Shown in pieces: positions 1 through 8,758 of a stretch of 64,000 nt of DNA (its first letter is position 1; the number at the start of each line of letters is the position of its first letter). The stretch covers positions 124,001-188,000 of the forward strand of contig NZ_PPHF01000038.1 in NCBI RefSeq assembly GCF_002904335.1, in the 5' to 3' direction. The translations under genes and the position numbers were made by a program. Source of the DNA: Amycolatopsis sp. CA-126428. Its GTDB lineage: Bacteria; Actinomycetota; Actinomycetes; Mycobacteriales; Pseudonocardiaceae. The notes below the pieces were generated by a model. That model ran no database searches. It worked only from the letters and a program-made list of their open reading frames with translations, and had not been told where the DNA came from.

Positions 1-2
1 GC

Positions 3-581
3 ATGCAGAGCGCGCTGCACGACTCCGTCGGCGCGCTGCTGTTCTCCATCGGCGTCCAGGTGCGCGACCTGCACGAGGACCTCCACGGTAACCCGGGTCT
101 GGAGGCGCGGCTGCGGCGCCTGGAAGGCGACGTCTCGGCGGCGGCCGGGGCGTTGCGGGAGTCGCTGCTGGCGCTGTCGGAGTGCAGCCCGGAGCGGGCG
201 CTGCCGGTCGAGCTGGCCGAGCACTGCCGCTCGTTCCAGGCGCGCTGCGGCGTCCCGGCGCGGTTCGTGCAGCTCGCGGCGGTACCGCCGCTGGACGCCG
301 AACGCACCGCCCTGCTGGTGGCCGCGGTCCGCGAAGGGCTGCTCAACGTCGAGAAGCACGCCCGGGCGTCCTCGGTGATCGTCAGCCTGCTGCCCAGCGA
401 CGACGGCGTCCAGGTGGTCGTCGCGGACGACGGCACGGGCGCCGACGCGGTGCCCGGCACCGGCATGGGCCTGCGAACGCTGTCCGGGCGGGCCGCGCGG
501 CTCGGCGGCCGGGTCAGCCTGGTCCGCGACGACGACGACGGCTGCACCCTGCGCGCGTGGGTGCCGCTGGTGCGACGGTGA
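3..581 (+). CDS. sensor histidine kinase, C-terminal part (truncated by window edge)
   Basis: This is the transmitter part of a two-component histidine kinase. The visible protein opens with an H-box of the HisKA_3 type ([13 protein letters not shown]), where the His is the phosphoacceptor. An HATPase_c domain follows, with an N-box like [12 protein letters not shown] at about residue 108 and glycine-rich G-boxes (DDGTGAD, GMGLRTL) towards the C-terminus. This is the NarL/DesK-type kinase class that pairs with LuxR-family regulators, and such a regulator follows directly with overlapping start and stop signals. The frame is open to the left edge, so the first Met here is probably internal and the sensor domain lies outside the window. 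Confidence 0.9.
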   Translation: MQSALHDSVGALLFSIGVQVRDLHEDLHGNPGLEARLRRLEGDVSAAAGALRESLLALSECSPERALPVELAEHCRSFQARCGVPARFVQLAAVPPLDAERTALLVAAVREGLLNVEKHARASSVIVSLLPSDDGVQVVVADDGTGADAVPGTGMGLRTLSGRAARLGGRVSLVRDDDDGCTLRAWVPLVRR

Positions 582-586
582 CCCCC

Positions 587-1210
587 ATGACCCCCGCGAC
601 CGTCTTCGTCGTCGACGACCACCCGGTGGTCCGCGACGGCGTGACGCTGCTGCTGCGCTCCGACCCGTGCCTGACGGTGGTCGGCTCGGCGGAGTCCGGG
701 CGGCTGGCGATCGAGCGGGTGGCGTCGCTGGCCCCGGACCTGATCCTGCTCGACCTGCGGCTGCCGGACATGCTCGCGCCGGAGGTCGTCACCGAGCTGC
801 GCCGGGCGCACCCCGAGGGCAAGATCGTGGTCTTCACCGCGCACGGCGACCACCAGGGCGCGCTGGCGGCCCTGGAGTCGGGCGCGCACGGCTGCCTGCT
901 CAAGGACGCCGCGGGCGCGCAGCTGGTGACCGAGCTGCGCCGGGTCCTGCGCGGCGAGCGGGTCGTCGACCCGCGAATTCTGCCCGACGCGGGGCAACGC
1001 TCGGACGCCCTGGCCCGCAGCGGCCTGACCCGCCGCGAGTACGAGGTGCTGCGGCTGGCCGCGCAGGGCCAGACGAACCCGGAGATCGCGGAGTCGACCG
1101 GCCTGGCCCGCAACACGGTGAAGACGTACCTGCAGTCGGCCCTGCACAAGCTGGGCGCCCGCAACCGCGTCGAGGCCATCGGCAAGGCCAGCGAAGCCGG
1201 GCTGCTGTGA
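587..1210 (+). CDS. LuxR/NarL-family response regulator
   Basis: A 207-aa response regulator. The N-terminal receiver domain carries the acidic pocket (VVDDHP) and a phosphoacceptor Asp in [10 protein letters not shown]. The C-terminal LuxR-type HTH contains [15 protein letters not shown] and [19 protein letters not shown]. It should accept phosphate from the kinase just upstream and then act at promoters. An in-frame GTG at 578 overlaps the kinase stop codon and would add three residues (MTP); the ATG at 587 is preferred but coupling through 578 is possible. Its targets are unknown. Confidence 0.92.
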   Translation: MTPATVFVVDDHPVVRDGVTLLLRSDPCLTVVGSAESGRLAIERVASLAPDLILLDLRLPDMLAPEVVTELRRAHPEGKIVVFTAHGDHQGALAALESGAHGCLLKDAAGAQLVTELRRVLRGERVVDPRILPDAGQRSDALARSGLTRREYEVLRLAAQGQTNPEIAESTGLARNTVKTYLQSALHKLGARNRVEAIGKASEAGLL

Positions 1211-1223
1211 GATCCTCCCCCGG

Positions 1224-2033
1224 GTGACGATCGACCTGCACGCGCACAGCACGGCCTCCGACGGGACGACCCCGCCTGCCGAACTGCCCCGGCTGGCCGC
1301 CGAAGCCGGGCTGACGGTGCTCGCCCTCACCGACCACGACACCTTCGCGGGCTTGGCCGCCGCTTCCGCGGCCTCCTCCGGGGTCGAGATCGTGCCCGGC
1401 GTCGAGATCTCCTGCCGGCTCGACGACGCGGAGGTGCACCTGCTCGGCCTCTTCGCCGACCCGCTGTTCGCGCCGCTGGCGGACGAGCTGGAGCTGATCC
1501 GCACCGACCGCGTCCGCCGCGGGGTACGGATGGTGGAGCGCTGCCGGGAACTCGGCGCGCCGATCACCCTGGCGCAGGTCGAGGGCATCGCCGCGGGCGC
1601 GCCGCTCGGCCGTCCGCACATCGCCGCGGCGCTGGCCGCGGTGGGCGTCACCGACGCCTTCACCTCCGAGTGGATCGCCGACGGCGGCCGCGCCGACGTG
1701 CCCAAGCACGTCCTGTCCACTGTGGACGCGATCGCGCTGGTCCGCGCGGCCGGCGGTGTGGCGGTGCTGGCTCACCCGCGCTCGGTCAAGCGGCGGGCGG
1801 AGGTCTCGGACACGCAGCTGGCGGCCCTGGCCGAAGCCGGGCTCGCCGGGATCGAGGTGGACCACCCGGAGCAGCCCCCGGAGATCCGTGACCGGCTGCG
1901 GACGGTGGCCGCCGACCTGGGGCTACTCGCCACCGGGTCGAGCGACTTCCACGGCGACCGCAAGCCGGTCCGGCTCGGCGAGCACACGACCTCGCCCGAC
2001 GTCTTCGCCGCGCTCTGCTCCCTCCGGTCGTGA
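1224..2033 (+). CDS. PHP-domain phosphoesterase (RNase AM/YciV-like)
   Basis: A 269-aa member of the PHP metal-dependent phosphoesterase superfamily. All expected metal-ligand motifs are visible: DLHAHS at residues 4-9, LTDHD, PGVEIS, AHPR, and SSDFHG near the C-terminus. Relatives of this length include 3',5'-nucleotide bisphosphate phosphatases and the 5'-3' exonuclease RNase AM (YciV/TrpH). The exact substrate cannot be read from sequence. The GTG start at 1224 lies 14 nt after the regulator stop, so cotranscription with the two-component genes is likely. The TGA stop lies inside the first arm of a strong palindromic terminator. Confidence 0.85.
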   Translation: MTIDLHAHSTASDGTTPPAELPRLAAEAGLTVLALTDHDTFAGLAAASAASSGVEIVPGVEISCRLDDAEVHLLGLFADPLFAPLADELELIRTDRVRRGVRMVERCRELGAPITLAQVEGIAAGAPLGRPHIAAALAAVGVTDAFTSEWIADGGRADVPKHVLSTVDAIALVRAAGGVAVLAHPRSVKRRAEVSDTQLAALAEAGLAGIEVDHPEQPPEIRDRLRTVAADLGLLATGSSDFHGDRKPVRLGEHTTSPDVFAALCSLRS

Positions 2034-2072
2034 GTGGTAAGGCGGGTTCTAACCCGCCTTACCACTCACGAC
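2027..2072. terminator. 46-bp palindromic terminator, copy 1
   Basis: Perfect inverted repeat with 22-bp arms at 2027-2048 and 2051-2072 around a CT loop; the core of the arm is GTGAGTGGTAAGGCGGGTT. The stop codon of the PHP gene (2031-2033) is inside the left arm. There is no T-tract, which is common for actinobacterial terminators. An identical copy is at 45290-45335 and a covarying copy at 9624-9667. Confidence 0.85.
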
Positions 2073-2076
2073 CCGC

Positions 2077-2090
2077 CGCGGCAGACCACT
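2077..2090. promoter_or_regulatory. CRP-like operator upstream of the liv operon
   Basis: GTGACTCACGTCAC matches the GTGA-N6-TCAC half-site arrangement of Crp/Cmr-type regulators and lies about 140 nt before livF. It is the only marked symmetry between the terminator and the operon. Functional assignment is inference. Confidence 0.4.
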
Positions 2091-2228
2091 CCGCCGTGTC
2101 CGTTTCGTAGCCGCCTACCTCTCCAGGTGGGGGTAACGGATCACTCCCGCCGAACGCAGGATGACCGCCACCGACCGTGACTCACGTCACATGAGTGGAG
2201 GAGGCCTCTTGCGTCCCGGAGTGAGCTC

Positions 2229-3038
2229 GTGCTGACCGTGCGTGGCCTGCGGGTGCGGTACGGCCGGTCGACGGCCGCCCTGCACGGGATCGATCTCGAC
2301 GTCTCCGCCGACGGCGTGCTGGCCGTGCTGGGCAGCAACGGGGCCGGGAAGTCGACCTTGCTCCGCGCCGTCTCGGGCACGCTTCGCATGCACCGGGGCT
2401 CGATCGACGACGGCGAGATCCGCTACGACGGGCACGCGCTCGGCCGGCTCGACCCCGCCCGGATCGTGCGGCTCGGCGTCGCCGGCGTGCCCGAGGGGCG
2501 GCAGATCTTCGCGCGGATGACCGTCGAGGAGAACCTGCGGGCCGGCGGCATCGGCGCCCGGACCGCGGCCGAGCGGGCCACGGCCCGCGAGCGGGTCGAC
2601 GCCCTGTTCCCCGTGCTCACCGAACGCGCCAAGCAGCGCGCGGGCCTGCTGTCCGGCGGGGAGCAGCAGATGCTCGCCATCGGCCGGGCGCTGATGGCCG
2701 CGCCGAAACTGCTGCTGCTCGACGAGCCGTCGCTGGGGCTCGCGCCGAAGGTCGTCGAGCAGATCGCGCGGACCGTCCGGGAGATCCACGACCAGGGCAC
2801 CGCCGTCGTGCTGGTCGAACAGAACGCCGTGATGGCGCTCGGCGTCGCCGACCACGCCGTGGTGCTTGAGGTCGGCCGGGTCGCGCTGGCCGGGACGGCG
2901 GCGGAGCTCGCGGCCAGCCAGGACGTCCAGCGGCTCTACCTCGGCGGGCACGCCGAGTCGCAGGAGGCCGCCGACGCCGAAGCCGAGCAAGCACGCCGGC
3001 GCCTGGCCGGCCGGACACTGTCGAGGTGGGCCGGATGA
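2229..3038 (+). CDS. livF: branched-chain amino acid ABC transporter ATP-binding protein (LivF)
   Basis: Cytoplasmic ATPase of a HAAT-family importer. Walker A is GSNGAGKST (residues 35-43), the ABC signature is LSGGEQQ (141-147) and Walker B is LLLLDEP (161-167). Segments such as PEGRQIFARMTVEENL and LVEQN are typical of LivF rather than LivG. The C-terminus (HAESQEAADAEAEQARRRLAG) is a short charged tail beyond the usual end. The GTG start at 2229 follows a GGAG at 2218-2221. It opens the five-gene operon; the ATPase-first order differs from the E. coli order. The stop overlaps the livG start (ATGA). Confidence 0.93.
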   Translation: MLTVRGLRVRYGRSTAALHGIDLDVSADGVLAVLGSNGAGKSTLLRAVSGTLRMHRGSIDDGEIRYDGHALGRLDPARIVRLGVAGVPEGRQIFARMTVEENLRAGGIGARTAAERATARERVDALFPVLTERAKQRAGLLSGGEQQMLAIGRALMAAPKLLLLDEPSLGLAPKVVEQIARTVREIHDQGTAVVLVEQNAVMALGVADHAVVLEVGRVALAGTAAELAASQDVQRLYLGGHAESQEAADAEAEQARRRLAGRTLSRWAG

Positions 3039-3808
3039 CGCCGCCGGAGCTGCGGGTCGAGGCCGTCTCCCTGCGGTTCGGCGGGATCCGCGCGCTCGAC
3101 GACGTGAGCTTCACCGTCGCGCCCGGTTCGCTGCACGCGCTGATCGGGCCGAACGGCGCCGGGAAGTCCAGCTGCTTCAACGTGATCAGCGGCCTCTACC
3201 GGGCCGACACCGGCCGCGTGCGGCTCGGAGACACCGAGCTCACCGGGCTCGCGCCACACAGGCTCGCCCGGCTCGGCATCGGGCGGTCGTTCCAGAACGC
3301 CGCCCTCTCGCCCGGCTCGACCGTGCTGGACAACGTCATGCTCGGCCGGCACGCGCTGACTCGCGGCGGGTTCCTGGAGACCGGGCTGCGGCTGCCGTGG
3401 ACGGTCCGCGCCGAACGCCGGCACGCCGAGCGGGCCCGCGAGATCTGCGCGTTCCTCGGGCTCGGGCCGGTCGTCGACGCACCGGTGGGCGTGCTGCCCT
3501 ACGGCGCGGTCAAGCGCGTCGACCTCGCCCGCGCGCTGGCCGTGGAACCGGTGCTGCTCCTGCTCGACGAGCCCGCGGCGGGGATGAACGCGGCCGAGAC
3601 CGCCGAGCTGGCCGGCACCATCAGCGGGATCCGCGCGGAGCTGGGCATCTCGATCCTGCTCGTCGAACACGACATGGGCCTGGTGATGGGCATCGCCGAC
3701 CGCGTCACGGTGCTCGACTTCGGCCGGCGGATCGCCGACGGCACCCCGGCGCAGGTCCAGTCCGACCCGGACGTCATCAAGGCCTACCTCGGTACGGAGG
3801 CGGCGTGA
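3035..3808 (+). CDS. livG: branched-chain amino acid ABC transporter ATP-binding protein (LivG)
   Basis: The second ATPase of the importer, 257 aa. Walker A is GPNGAGKS (38-45). The signature region reads LPYGAVKRVDLARAL, matching the LivG type rather than a canonical LSGGQ. Walker B is LLLLDEPAAGMN, followed by the LivG-typical LLVEHDM switch region. It should form a heterodimer with LivF under the LivH/LivM membrane pair. The ATG at 3035 overlaps the livF stop; an in-frame GTG at 3026 would add three residues. Confidence 0.93.
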   Translation: MTPPELRVEAVSLRFGGIRALDDVSFTVAPGSLHALIGPNGAGKSSCFNVISGLYRADTGRVRLGDTELTGLAPHRLARLGIGRSFQNAALSPGSTVLDNVMLGRHALTRGGFLETGLRLPWTVRAERRHAERAREICAFLGLGPVVDAPVGVLPYGAVKRVDLARALAVEPVLLLLDEPAAGMNAAETAELAGTISGIRAELGISILLVEHDMGLVMGIADRVTVLDFGRRIADGTPAQVQSDPDVIKAYLGTEAA

Positions 3809-4683
3809 ACACTTTCCTGCAGCTCGTGGTGAACGGCCTCGGCAAGGGCGCGGTGTTCGCCTTGCTGGCGCTGGGGTTCGTCATCATCTTCAAGGCCACC
3901 GAGGTGGTCAACTTCGCGCACGGCTCGCTCGTGCTCTTCGGCGGCTACCTCGTCGTGGTGACGCGGGACGCGCTGGGCTGGGTGGGCGCGTCGCTCGTCG
4001 GGATCGTCTCGGCCGGGCTGCTCGGCCTGCTGGTGGAGCGGCTGCTGCTGTCACGCTCCCGGCACGCCGACGCGAACAGCCTGGCCCTGCTCACCATCGG
4101 CGTCGACGTGATCATCACCGAAGAGATCGTCCGCCGCCTCGGCGTCACGCTGCCGTTCCTCGGCGGCGCCTGGGACGCGAAGCCGTTCCAGCTCGGCGGG
4201 ATCACGCTGTTCCGCACGCACCTGGTCGCCCTCGGCGTGGCCGCGGTGCTCATCACGGCGTTCTGGCTGGCCTTCAAGTACTCGAACTGGGGCGTGGCCA
4301 TGCGGGCCCAGGCGGAGAACCGCGAGGCCGCCGCGCTGATGGGCATCCGCAGCTCGCGTGTCACCGCGACCGCGTGGCTCGTCGCCGGGCTGCTGGCCGG
4401 CGTGGCCGTGCTGTTCATCGCGACGCAGGACTTCTCCGGCGCCGGGCTGTCCCGCGGGACGCACTCGATCGCGCTGGCCGCGTTCCCCGCGGCGATCCTC
4501 GGCGGCCTCGACTCGACGGCGGGCGCGGTGGTGGGCGGCCTGGTCGTCGGGCTGGTGGAAGCGCTGTCCGCGCAGTACGTCTCGTTCGACTTCTCCAAGA
4601 GCGCGGTGTTCCTGGTGATGCTGGTCGTCCTGGTGGCGCGGCCGTCCGGGCTGTTCGGCACGAGGGAGCGCACGCGTGTCTGA
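3805..4683 (+). CDS. livH: branched-chain amino acid ABC transporter permease (LivH)
   Basis: A 292-aa integral membrane permease with many hydrophobic segments. The N-terminus (NGLGKGAVFALLALGFVIIF, then NFAHGSLVLFGGY) and the cytoplasmic coupling loop around ENREAAALMGI are diagnostic of LivH. The GTG start at 3805 overlaps the livG stop (GTGA) and has a GGAGG at 3796-3800. It pairs with LivM, which begins 8 nt before this gene ends. Confidence 0.92.
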   Translation: MNTFLQLVVNGLGKGAVFALLALGFVIIFKATEVVNFAHGSLVLFGGYLVVVTRDALGWVGASLVGIVSAGLLGLLVERLLLSRSRHADANSLALLTIGVDVIITEEIVRRLGVTLPFLGGAWDAKPFQLGGITLFRTHLVALGVAAVLITAFWLAFKYSNWGVAMRAQAENREAAALMGIRSSRVTATAWLVAGLLAGVAVLFIATQDFSGAGLSRGTHSIALAAFPAAILGGLDSTAGAVVGGLVVGLVEALSAQYVSFDFSKSAVFLVMLVVLVARPSGLFGTRERTRV

Positions 4684-5833
4684 CCAAGCCGTGTCCGAAG
4701 TGGACACCCCGGCCGAACCGGCCGCGCCGCCGCGGCCGCGCCGCAGCCCGGCGAGCCTGCTCCGCACGGCCGCCTGGCTCGCGCTGCTGGTCGTCCTGCT
4801 CGCCGTGCCGCTGTACCTCGACGCGGCCTGGCTGAAGGCCGGGCAGTACATGATGATCGGCGCGGTCGGCGCGATCGGGCTGACGCTGGTGGTCGGGCAG
4901 GCCGGGCAGCTTTCCCTGGCCCACGCCTTCTTCCTGCTCGCCGGCGGCACCGCCTACACCCTCCTGTCCGGACCCACCGGGGACGACCGCGTCATCGGCT
5001 TCGGTCTCGACCCCGGCCTCTCGCTGCTGGGCGCGGTGGTCGTCGCGGCCCTGCTCGGGCTGGCCTTCGCCCCGGTCGCCGGCCGGCTGCGCGGGATCTA
5101 CCTCGGCGTCGCGTCCCTGGCGCTGGTGTTCCTGGGCCTCTACTTCGGACAGTCCGCCGAAGAGCTCACCGGCGGGACGTCGACCGGGCGCGCGCCGGCG
5201 CCGTTCTCCCTGTTCGGCTTCCCGTTCACCAACGACGGCCCCGAAATCACCCTGCTCGGCGTGCCGATCCGGCAGGCCGAGCGCATGTGGTACCTGTTCC
5301 TGCTGCTCACCGTGCTCGCGTTCGTGATCGCGCGCGGGGCCGTCCGCGGCCGCGTCGGCCGCTCGTGGCGGGCGGTGCGCGACAACGAGGCCGCGGCCGC
5401 GGTGATGGGCGTCAGCGTCCTGCGCGCCAAGGCGGGCGCGTTCGCCGTCTCGTCGGCTTACGGCGGCCTCGCCGGCGCGATGACCGTGCTGTGGTTCGAC
5501 ATCCTCAAGCCGGACGAGAGCGAGTTCGGCACCTACGGCATCAACGTGTCGATCGCCTACCTGGCGATGGTGATCATCGGCGGCCTCGGCTCGGTCCCCG
5601 GCGCGCTGGTCGGCGCGCTGATCGTCAACGGCCTGCCGCAGGTCCTCGCCCTGTATTCGGCCGACCTGGGCTGGTTCTCCGGCACCGGCGACGGCGCGCT
5701 GACCCCGGTCCTCGTCAGCTCGTTCGTCTACGGCGCCGCGATCATCCTCGTCGTGCTGTTCGAGCCGGGCGGGCTGGCCGCGCTCGGCCGCCGGCTCACC
5801 CGTCTTCGCCGTCAACCCCCGGAGGAACCATGA
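4676..5833 (+). CDS. livM: branched-chain amino acid ABC transporter permease (LivM)
   Basis: A 385-aa membrane permease, the larger partner of LivH. A roughly 35-residue Pro/Arg-rich cytoplasmic N-terminus precedes the membrane segments. Family landmarks are GQAGQLSLAHAFFLLAGG, the coupling loop with NEAAAAVMGVSVLRAKAGAF, and GGLGSVPGALVGA. The GTG start at 4676 overlaps livH by 8 nt and is preceded by GGGAG. The stop overlaps the livK start (ATGA). Confidence 0.92.
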   Translation: MSDQAVSEVDTPAEPAAPPRPRRSPASLLRTAAWLALLVVLLAVPLYLDAAWLKAGQYMMIGAVGAIGLTLVVGQAGQLSLAHAFFLLAGGTAYTLLSGPTGDDRVIGFGLDPGLSLLGAVVVAALLGLAFAPVAGRLRGIYLGVASLALVFLGLYFGQSAEELTGGTSTGRAPAPFSLFGFPFTNDGPEITLLGVPIRQAERMWYLFLLLTVLAFVIARGAVRGRVGRSWRAVRDNEAAAAVMGVSVLRAKAGAFAVSSAYGGLAGAMTVLWFDILKPDESEFGTYGINVSIAYLAMVIIGGLGSVPGALVGALIVNGLPQVLALYSADLGWFSGTGDGALTPVLVSSFVYGAAIILVVLFEPGGLAALGRRLTRLRRQPPEEP

Positions 5834-7080
5834 AACGCACACACCTGGCGGCGGCGCTGGTGGCCGTCCTCGCGCTCTCGGCGTGCAGCACGAAGGCGAA
5901 CAACTCGGGCTCGTCGGGCTCGGACAGCTCGGGCGTCAAGACCGGCAAGGGGGTGACGGCGACCGAGGTGACCCTCGGCGTGATGACCGACAAGTCCGGC
6001 GTGTTCAAGAACCTCGGCCTCGGCGTCACGCAGGGCAACGAGCTGTGGGCCAAGGACTTCAACGCCGCCGGCGGCGCGTGCGGGCGGCAGGTGAAGCTCG
6101 AAGAGGCCGACCACGGCTACAAGGCCGACACGGCGAAGACGCTGTACCCGCAGATCGAGCCTAAGGTGCTCGGGTTCGTGCAGCTGCTGGGCTCGCCGGT
6201 GGTGGCCGCGCTGAAGCAGAACCTGGCCACCGACAAGGCCGTCGCCGCGCCGGCGTCGTGGTCGTCGGAGCTGCTGGACAACCCGTACGTGATGATCGTC
6301 GGGACGACCTACGACCTGGAGATGATCGACGGCCTGTCGTACCTGCAGGAGCAGGGGCTGATCAAGGACGGCGACACGATCGGGCACGTCTACATCGACG
6401 GCGAGTACGGGAAGAACGGCCTGCGCGGGTCGCAGTTCTACGCGAAGAAGCACAGCCTGACGGTCAAGGAAGTGAAGATCACCTCGACCGACAGCGACCT
6501 CACCAACGTCGTCACCGGGCTCAAAGGCGCCGGTGTGAAGGCGATCGCGTTGACCACCACGCCCGCGCAGACCGGGTCCGCCGTCGCGGCGAACAAGGCA
6601 CTCGGGCTGAACGTGCCGGTGCTGGGCAACAACCCGACGTTCGACCCGGTGCTGCTGAAGAGCCCGGCCGCCGGGGCGCTGGACAAGCTGACGGTCGTCG
6701 CGAGCAGTGTGCCGTTCTCCGCGGACCTGCCGAAGGCGAAGGACGTGGCGGCGAAGTTCAAGGCCGCGTACAAGGAAACGCCGAACGGTGGCGTCCCCTA
6801 CGGCTACGCGGTGGGCGAAGTCTGGGGCGCGGTGCTGAAGAAGGCCTGCGACAACAAGGACCTCACCCGCGACGGCATCGCGGCGGCCCTGAAGCAGACG
6901 ACGTCGGCCAGCACGGACGACCTGGTCGCGGCGCTCGACTTCTCCAAGCCGGGGACGCCGGCGACGCGCCAGGTGTACGCGGCCACCCCGGACGCCTCCG
7001 CCGAGGGCGGCGTCAAGTACGTCAAGCCGTTGTTCGAAGCGCCCGAGGCGAAGGAGTACGTGGCACCGCACCAGAAGTGA
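5830..7080 (+). CDS. livK: ABC transporter substrate-binding lipoprotein (LivK-like)
   Basis: A 416-aa extracellular ligand-binding lipoprotein (periplasmic-binding protein type 1 fold, ANF_receptor/Peripla_BP_6). It has a lipoprotein signal with lipobox LSAC (Cys19), a Ser/Gly linker, then segments such as GVMTDKSGVFKNLGLGV and GHVYIDGEYGKNGL. It should capture a branched-chain amino acid or related ligand and deliver it to LivHM; true specificity is not visible. GGAGGA at 5821-5826 serves the ATG at 5830. The 3' end overlaps the convergent dehydrogenase gene by 59 nt. Confidence 0.9.
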   Translation: MKRTHLAAALVAVLALSACSTKANNSGSSGSDSSGVKTGKGVTATEVTLGVMTDKSGVFKNLGLGVTQGNELWAKDFNAAGGACGRQVKLEEADHGYKADTAKTLYPQIEPKVLGFVQLLGSPVVAALKQNLATDKAVAAPASWSSELLDNPYVMIVGTTYDLEMIDGLSYLQEQGLIKDGDTIGHVYIDGEYGKNGLRGSQFYAKKHSLTVKEVKITSTDSDLTNVVTGLKGAGVKAIALTTTPAQTGSAVAANKALGLNVPVLGNNPTFDPVLLKSPAAGALDKLTVVASSVPFSADLPKAKDVAAKFKAAYKETPNGGVPYGYAVGEVWGAVLKKACDNKDLTRDGIAAALKQTTSASTDDLVAALDFSKPGTPATRQVYAATPDASAEGGVKYVKPLFEAPEAKEYVAPHQK

Positions 7081-8083
7081 GCCGGCGCCCGGCCAGCGCG
7101 GCCGCCTCCCGCAGCGGGGTGGTCGCGTGGGCCTCGGCGGCGGCCAGCAGGCCCGCGACGGTCTGCTCGATCGTCTCGACGCGGGCGAGCGCGGCCTCGT
7201 GGCCGAGCCCCTCGGCTTCCCGCGAAAGCGTGTAGAGGATGCCGCCCGCGCTCGCCACGTAGTCCGGGATCCACAGCACGCCACGGGCCGCCAGCGCGTC
7301 GGCGACGGTGTCGTCGGTGAGCTGGTTGTTCGCCGGGCCGACGACGAGCGGCGTGTCGAGCCGGGCCACGGTTTCCGGGTCGAGCACCCCGCCGACGGCC
7401 GCCGGGATGACGACGTCGGCGGTGAGGGTGAGTGCCTTCGCCGGCTCGACCCAGGTCAGGCCCTGCTTTTCGGCATCGGCCCGCTTGGCCGGATCGATGT
7501 CGGAGACGACGACGTCGGCCCCGGCGGCGTGGAGGCTCGCCGCGAGGTGGGCGCCCACCGAGCCGTAGCCGCTGATCACCACCCGGCGTCCCGTCATGGC
7601 CGCCGAGCCGGCCGCGGCGCGGAGCGCGGCCAGCACCCCGGCGGCGGTCGGGCCGCTGGATGAGCCGGTGCCGCCCGCGGACTCGGGCGTGCAGAAGGCG
7701 TACGGCGAGGCTTCGCGGAGCACCAGCATGTCGGCCGGGCCGGTGCCCACGTCCGGGCCCGCCTGGTAGCGGCCGCCGAACTCGGCGATCAGGTCGGCGT
7801 GGTCGAGCAGGACGGCCCGGCGCTCCTCGGGCGAGAGCAGGCGGCCCGGCTCGGGCGCGATGACGCTCTTGCCACCGCCGAACGCCAGCCCGGCGACGGC
7901 GCACTTCGCCGTCATGGCGGCCGACAGGCGCAGGACGTCGCCGATGGCGTCTTCCAGGCTGCCGTAGGGCTTGAAGCGGCACCCGCCGACGGCGGGGCCG
8001 AGCGCGGTCGAATGGATCGCCACCATCGTGGTGATGCCGGATCGGCGGCCCCGGCGGACTACGAGCTGCTCATGTGCGGTCAT
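7022..8083 (-). CDS. leucine/valine dehydrogenase (Glu/Leu/Phe/Val dehydrogenase family)
   Basis: A 353-aa NAD-dependent amino acid dehydrogenase that would deaminate branched-chain amino acids to 2-oxo acids. The glycine-rich substrate loop and catalytic lysines lie in MTAKCAVAGLAFGGGKSV (Lys60 and Lys72). The Rossmann motif GYGSVGAHLA is central. The ATG at 8083 is preferred; an in-frame ATG at 8107 would leave almost no promoter. Context supports the function: an Lrp gene is divergent and a BCAA importer is convergent, overlapping by 59 nt. Whether Val or Leu is preferred cannot be told. Confidence 0.88.
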   Translation of the reverse strand: MTAHEQLVVRRGRRSGITTMVAIHSTALGPAVGGCRFKPYGSLEDAIGDVLRLSAAMTAKCAVAGLAFGGGKSVIAPEPGRLLSPEERRAVLLDHADLIAEFGGRYQAGPDVGTGPADMLVLREASPYAFCTPESAGGTGSSSGPTAAGVLAALRAAAGSAAMTGRRVVISGYGSVGAHLAASLHAAGADVVVSDIDPAKRADAEKQGLTWVEPAKALTLTADVVIPAAVGGVLDPETVARLDTPLVVGPANNQLTDDTVADALAARGVLWIPDYVASAGGILYTLSREAEGLGHEAALARVETIEQTVAGLLAAAEAHATTPLREAAALAGRRLTSGAVPRTPSPRALRTTA

Positions 8084-8142
8084 GAGGGCCGAAGTTAGAG
8101 TGAACATCGGCGGCCGAGCGCGGTTGCCGAACGAAATTCGGT
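8084..8142. promoter_or_regulatory. divergent dehydrogenase/lrp promoter region
   Basis: This 59-bp gap must hold both divergent promoters. It contains CCGAA (8127-8131) and TTCGG (8137-8141) separated by CGAAA, ending one base before the lrp start. An Lrp/AsnC-type site is a reasonable inference because these regulators usually act on the adjacent divergent gene. Confidence 0.45.
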
Positions 8143-8619
8143 ATGGATACGGAGGGCCCGGTGCTGGACGAACTTGATTCGGCGATCGTGCGGCTGTTGC
8201 AGGAGGATGCGCGCCAGACCAACCGCGACATCGCCCGGAAGGTCGGCATCGCGCCCTCGACGTGCCTCGAACGCATCCGGCTGCTGCGCGAACGCGGTGT
8301 CATCCGCGGCTACCACGCCGACGTCGACCTGGCGAGCCTCAACCGCGGCGTCCGGGCGCTCGTCACGGCGCAGGTGCGGCCGTTGAGCCGGGCGGTGATC
8401 GACTCCTTCCAGCGGTCGATCGCCGAACTCCCGGAGGTGCTCTCGGTGTACGTCACGGCGGGAAACGACGATTTCCTGATCGAGGTGACCACTCCGGACA
8501 TCGACGCGCTGCACGCATTCCTGACCGACCGGCTGGCCCTGCGCCGCGAGATCGTCGGGTTCCGGACGTCGATCGTTTTCCGGCACCTGCGGAAGACGAC
8601 GCTTGAACCCCTTCCCTAG
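8143..8619 (+). CDS. Lrp/AsnC-family transcriptional regulator
   Basis: A 158-aa feast/famine regulator. The N-terminal HTH contains LDSAIVRLLQEDARQTNRDIARKVGIAPST and LERIRLLRERGVIRGY. The C-terminal RAM/AsnC ligand-binding domain includes VLSVYVTAGNDDFLIEV. It is divergently placed to the amino acid dehydrogenase and probably senses a branched-chain amino acid to control dehydrogenase and possibly importer genes. The ATG at 8143 is the only sensible start. The TAG stop lies within an inverted repeat. Confidence 0.92.
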   Translation: MDTEGPVLDELDSAIVRLLQEDARQTNRDIARKVGIAPSTCLERIRLLRERGVIRGYHADVDLASLNRGVRALVTAQVRPLSRAVIDSFQRSIAELPEVLSVYVTAGNDDFLIEVTTPDIDALHAFLTDRLALRREIVGFRTSIVFRHLRKTTLEPLP

Positions 8620-8669
8620 GGGTATCCGGGGGCTACCCCTGTCCGGCACGACACGCCACCCCTAGGGAA
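8612..8669. terminator. inverted repeats after lrp (candidate terminator)
   Basis: Arms TTCCCTAGGGGT (8612-8623) and ACCCCTAGGGAA (8658-8669) are exact complements. A shorter alternative hairpin (8618-8624 with 8634-8640) lies inside. Two mutually exclusive foldings are possible. No T-tract follows. Confidence 0.5.
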
Positions 8670-8758
8670 ACACCCGGAATACCCGGGTTCGCACGCTAAA
8701 AGGCGGAAACTGTCGGTGGCAGGGCGTCTAATGGGTACAACGGGAAGGAGGCGCCGCC

